Origin: Eutypella sp. D-1
Taxonomy: Eukaryota > Ascomycota > Sordariomycetes > Xylariales > Diatrypaceae
Assembly: GCA_023313575.1 (NCBI GenBank)
Contig: JAJTTP010000018.1
Span: forward strand, 124,001 to 188,000
Length of the DNA stretch: 64,000 nt
Direction: 5' to 3'
In this document: positions 60,212 to 64,000 of the stretch, one piece after another
How the letters are laid out: each line of letters opens with the position of its first letter
Numbering within the stretch: the stretch's first letter is position 1
Notes under the pieces: model-generated
What the model was told of the DNA's origin: nothing
Database searches by the model: none
Seen by the model: only the letters and a program-made list of their open reading frames with translations
Position numbers and translations under genes: made by a program

Positions 60212-61710
60212 ATGGTACCTACATCTCCGCAGGTTCCGTTCGGAGCGCCGATGCGCCACGCGCATTTCGCCTTCGGGGCGGACTACCTGCCGCTGAACCA
60301 CGGGAGTTACGGGGCGCACCCGACGGCAGTGCGGGCGGCGCACCTAGCACTGCGGGCGGAGGCGGAGGCGGCACCGGACCCGTTCATCGTGCTGAACTTC
60401 TCGAAGCGGCTGGAAGCGCAGCGGGCGGCCGCGGCATCCTTGCTCAACTGCCCCGCGGGCGAGCTCGCCTTCGCCCCCAACGCCACCACGGGCATTGACA
60501 CCGTGCTCCGGAACCTCCCCTTCGCCGACGGCGACATCGTCCTCTGCTACGAGGCGGTCTACGGCGCCGTCGCCCACGGCGCCCGCTGGATGGCCGAGTA
60601 CCACCGCCGGCTGGGCGTCAAGGTCGGCGTCGAGGTCGTGCCGGTCGCGATCCCGCAGTCTGACGACGCCTTCGTGGCCGCGATGGTGGACGGCGCGCGC
60701 CGCGTGAACGCGCAGCCCGGCCGCCGCGTGCGTCTGGCCATCGTAGACACCATCGTCAGTCTGCCGGGGGTCCGCGTGCCGTTCGAGCGCCTGGTCCCCG
60801 CGCTGCAGGCCGAGGGCGCCCTGGTCCTCGTCGATGGCGCCCACGGCATCGGCCAGATCGACATCGACCTCGCCGCGCTACGCCCCGACTTCTTCGTGTC
60901 TAACCTCCACAAGTGGCTCTTCGTGCCCCGCGGCTGCGCCGCCTTATACGTCCCTGAGCGCCACCACCAGCTCATCCGCACGACCCTGCCCACCGGCTGG
61001 GGCTTCAAGCCCCTCGACCCCGATGACGAGGGCGCCGTCGGCCAGACCGGTTTCCCGGACTCGTTTGAATTTACTGGTGCGTTTTCTTCATGCGCTGCTT
61101 GGCTTTCTTTACTTTTTTTTCTTTTGTGCTGGTTTTCTTCTCCTTCTATGGGGAGGGTAGATTATGCGCTAACTACCTAACGAATCCGACCAATAGCGAC
61201 CAACGACGTGACACACTGGCTCTGCGTTGAAGGTGAGTCGAGTAGAGAATCCCTACCCCTTACCCCTTACCCGTGCACTATCGTCTAGACTAACCCGTCT
61301 CGACCGCAGCCGCCCTAAAGTTCCGCAACGAGATCTGCGGGGGCGAGAAGAAGATCCAGGAGTACAGCAAGTGGGTTGCGCGGCGCGGGGGGGAGGTAGC
61401 GGCGGAGATCCTCGGCACGGAGGTGATGGACAGCGCGGGATCGTGTCTGCGGGACTGCAGCTTCGCCAACGTGCGGCTGCCCATCGACCTGGCGGCCACG
61501 CCCAGCCCGGACGCCGTCACCCCCTGGCTCAAGGTCACCGGCAACGCCGAGAGCGGCATCTACTACCAGACCATCCTCTACCGCGGCCACTGGTACTGGC
61601 GCCTCAGCGGCACCGTCTACCTCGAGGAGGCCGACTTCCGTAGGGGCGCTGAGGTGCTGAAAGCGCTCTGCGAGAGAGTCGCTAAGGGCGAGCACGTGCC
61701 GAAAGCGTAG
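60212..61710 (+). CDS. Class-V aminotransferase-fold PLP enzyme, hercynylcysteine sulfoxide lyase-like
   Basis: Three exons (60212-61076, 61197-61232, 61310-61710) give 433 aa. The protein has the aminotransferase class V / cysteine desulfurase-like fold, with LNHGSYGAHPTAVRAAH near the N-terminus, VDTIVSLPGVRVPFERL, VDGAHGIGQIDIDL with the PLP-ring Asp208 and His211, and the Schiff-base Lys234 in SNLHKWLF. GFPDSFEFTATNDVTHW spans the tiny second exon. This pattern matches isopenicillin-N-epimerase-like proteins and fungal Egt2, the C-S lyase of ergothioneine biosynthesis. Egt2 is my preferred reading, since ergothioneine is widespread in ascomycetes, but the substrate cannot be read from sequence alone. 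No other ergothioneine or beta-lactam gene is nearby. It is very GC-rich at third positions. Confidence 0.85.
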
Positions 61711-64000
61711 GAGGGGCTGTGGTTGGGGTGGCCTTCGGCCTTTGCGCATGCCTTTTAGTCAGCCATTCAAGAATTAGAACCAGACAAGATTATAAAAGGT
61801 TGGCTCCTGTATTTCTCTATCTTTTGCTAGCTGAGACGCGTCAATCGAAATATGATGGCCAAGATGATGCGTTTAATATAGGCAACACTGCGTTACTACA
61901 TGGGATGAGTAGCCGGGCTGATTATAAAGACCAGAGTTTCCAATACGGAGACTGCTGTGAAGATCGGTATGTCTCCGAAGAAATACTTTGCGCTTAGTGT
62001 AACGATGTCCGGAAATCAACGTGCGAGGGTGAAAGACCACAGATAAGCGAAGGACGGCATAAGTATCCAAGAAGGAACGGAAGCTCTCGGTCCTCTAATT
62101 AAACGTCTTCGGGCGTCATTACGTTAACCCCTATGCTGGGAACGACGATATATATCCGGTATTTCACGTAGAGCAGTTATTTTCTTTTTAGGTGATGTTT
62201 TTGGGGGCATTTCTAATTTTCTCCTACATAACGAAGGTTGTCTGCGGGCTCGCCGCCCTCAAATTCTTCACTCAAGCTCTGTCCGATCCACACCTTGGAA
62301 GCCGTCAATATTTCACGTAAGCGAAAGTGTACATTTTCCCTTTTCATGCCTAGTATTCCATCTTTACACCCCTGGACGTACTGCTTCTAACAGAGCTTGG
62401 GGGGCAGCCGACGGGGCAGTAGGTTGTCCTACCCCCGTCCTTTTCGTCAAGATCTGTGTAGTATGCGCCGACGCACCAATACCACTCAAGAATTGCCAGT
62501 CTATGTGGTATTTAGGAAAGTCGTCAAAGTGGAAAGGGTTGCAACATGCAGGGACACTGACCGATCCCTCGTTACACTCAAAGTCGTCGAGGCCGACTTG
62601 GCAAGAAGTGCCCTTGCACGTCTAATAGTTCATCGTCTCGCACGTTTAGCTGATTCTAGAATAGCCCGTTCCTAAGAAAAAAAACGAGTATCGTTTCGTG
62701 CAGCGACTTCGTTTTCTCTCGTTCTGCGGAGTATAGCTTTTCGACTTGCTATTGGTAAGCGGCAGGTAGTATTAACGGAGTATGGAGATCGGACCAATCA
62801 TGAGTGCTGTGTCCGTTTCCATGGGAAAGGTGTCACAGCGTTTACCTCACCTAGATATCATTGGTATATTCCAATGCCTTATTATTGTCTTTTGAAGCTT
62901 TTGCCATGGCCATGGCCAAATGGTGTTCCCGTCATATCCCGCCGTATTGCCCAATGCTGGTGGATTATGCCAAACAGACTATGCACTCTTCCGCCCGGTT
63001 AATTTATGGTCGAGCAGATCAAGGCGAACAGAATGAGAAGCTCGCTTTTCCTAAACAACGCCTTTCCACTTTCTTGCCTTCTAGGGATAATGAAATTCCC
63101 GTCGGCACGGAAGCATCTTCATCCTTGCGAGCAAGTTCTCACAGATATCATGGAGAGTGATAGATGCCTGCAGCGAATTTATGACCAGTGGCTAGTAACG
63201 GGATAGGTCCAAGATGCTAATCTAACTTGGTAATTGCGGTGACTATCCAGTCGAACATACTCCATATCAAGCGTAAGTGATCTTCATACCTTGTCCTGGC
63301 GTGGAACGTAATAGTTATTGGAATAATTGTGTGTAATGCAGTCATGATCCTTTAAGCTAAGTATGAGGCTTGAACTCGTCGTGAAATCTTCAGCAGAACA
63401 TAGCACCACAAGACGAATCTCTGTTATATGTTACCGGTTCTCTTATAAGCTTGAGGTTGAAAACGAGCCATGTACTTTGATAATCTTGTTTTGCCAGGCA
63501 GGCCTTCGGCCACCCACCTTTAACTTTAGATATAACAGACAAAGAAGCCAGAAGACTGTGCTTTTAGGATGAACAATCGCAGTCTGTGACTACAAACACG
63601 GCGATGGCCACGAGAAATTTTCTGGGCACTGCGGACACGAGCACGAGAATGACACGCTATGCTTGTGTCTCTAAAGCGGCGTGCGTAATCCGTCTAAAGG
63701 TTTCCCGCCTCCGTTTGTCTATAATATACCGAAAGTGAGCGGGAGGGAAGGGCGGGCCGCTGCGTGGACAAACAGCCTCTTTCCTTCGCTTGAATACGAC
63801 ATCGTCATTTTCTTTTCGGCAGCGGATTTCGAACGTGTTCATTGAATGAGTCAGGAAACTGCCCAAAGTCCTGCGCAATATTCATCAGTGTCGAGGACCC
63901 TTCCCTTTCATTTGCACCGATATAAATAATCGCTGCAGAGGCACAGTGACGGATTATTTCGTCGCGTTTTTCATATCTCCACAATATAGCCCCAGCTCAT
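61711..64000. other. Intergenic to window end
   Basis: No intact gene is seen. A cysteine-rich coding remnant lies on the minus strand at 62364-62621 (separate entry). The rest has only short open frames without domains. Confidence 0.45.
62364..62621 (-). pseudogene. Cysteine-rich coding remnant or isolated exon
   Basis: An 85-residue open stretch without an ATG ends at TAA 62366-62364. It carries a dense cysteine pattern: TCKGTSC, DDFECNEGS, then VPACCNPF. An acidic/aromatic stretch and a Pro/Ala tail follow. The upstream codon is TAG (62624-62622), which may be a splice acceptor or a damaged codon, and an in-frame ATG lies just three codons before that stop. Cys-x5-Cys with a later CC recalls small secreted or chitin-binding-like fungal domains, but I cannot assign a family. 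This is either the last exon of a gene whose first exons I could not find, or a decayed copy. Confidence 0.3.

Overview
The window looks like nuclear DNA of a filamentous ascomycete, most likely a plant-biomass-degrading member of the Sordariomycetes. The grounds are short GT-AG introns of about 50-150 nt inside recognisable fungal genes, and a gene set that includes cellobiose dehydrogenase, an AA9 lytic polysaccharide monooxygenase, a con-6 family conidiation protein, fimbrin and GINS/TFIIA/TBP components. Genes are single units separated by 0.5-4 kb. There are no operons, no rRNA, no CRISPR array and no intact transposon that I can see. All exon joins below were read by eye from splice sites and reading frame, and no database search was made.

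Layout. 0-3 kb: one small orphan ORF. 3-11 kb: a secreted oxidative lignocellulose module, with cellobiose dehydrogenase (minus) and AA9 LPMO (plus) transcribed divergently across a 3.85-kb gap. 12-15 kb: a C2-domain cytokinesis protein of the Inn1/Fic1 type. 18-24 kb: a con-6 family protein, a TMEM234-like membrane protein and a small secreted orphan. 25-32 kb: fimbrin and a sterol O-acyltransferase. 32-33.5 kb: a secreted, probably GPI-anchored orphan. 36-40 kb: D-xylose reductase and GINS subunit Psf2. 40-45 kb: an LSH/DDM1-type SNF2 remodeller and, divergently, the TFIIA small subunit. 45-46 kb: a single-pass membrane orphan. 48.9-50.5 kb: an aldehyde dehydrogenase with an apparent in-frame stop at its PWN motif, preceded by an array of imperfect direct repeats. 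52-53 kb: an intronless orphan. 54-55 kb: a TATA-binding protein with a divergent second half. 58-59 kb: a CHIP-like TPR/U-box ubiquitin ligase. 60-62 kb: a class-V aminotransferase-fold PLP lyase resembling the ergothioneine enzyme Egt2. 62-64 kb: no intact gene, but a cysteine-rich coding remnant.

Functional links. CDH and AA9 LPMO are known redox partners in cellulose oxidation, and xylose reductase is the first step of fungal pentose catabolism. All three fit a plant-cell-wall lifestyle, and GGCTAR (XlnR/Xyr1-type) motifs lie in the CDH and xylose reductase promoters. The remaining genes are mostly housekeeping: replication, transcription, chromatin, actin, sterol storage and protein quality control. 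The most unusual signals are the repeat array upstream of the damaged aldehyde dehydrogenase, the divergent TBP, the cysteine-rich remnant near 62.5 kb, and a recurrent palindromic TACCTAGGT word between genes.
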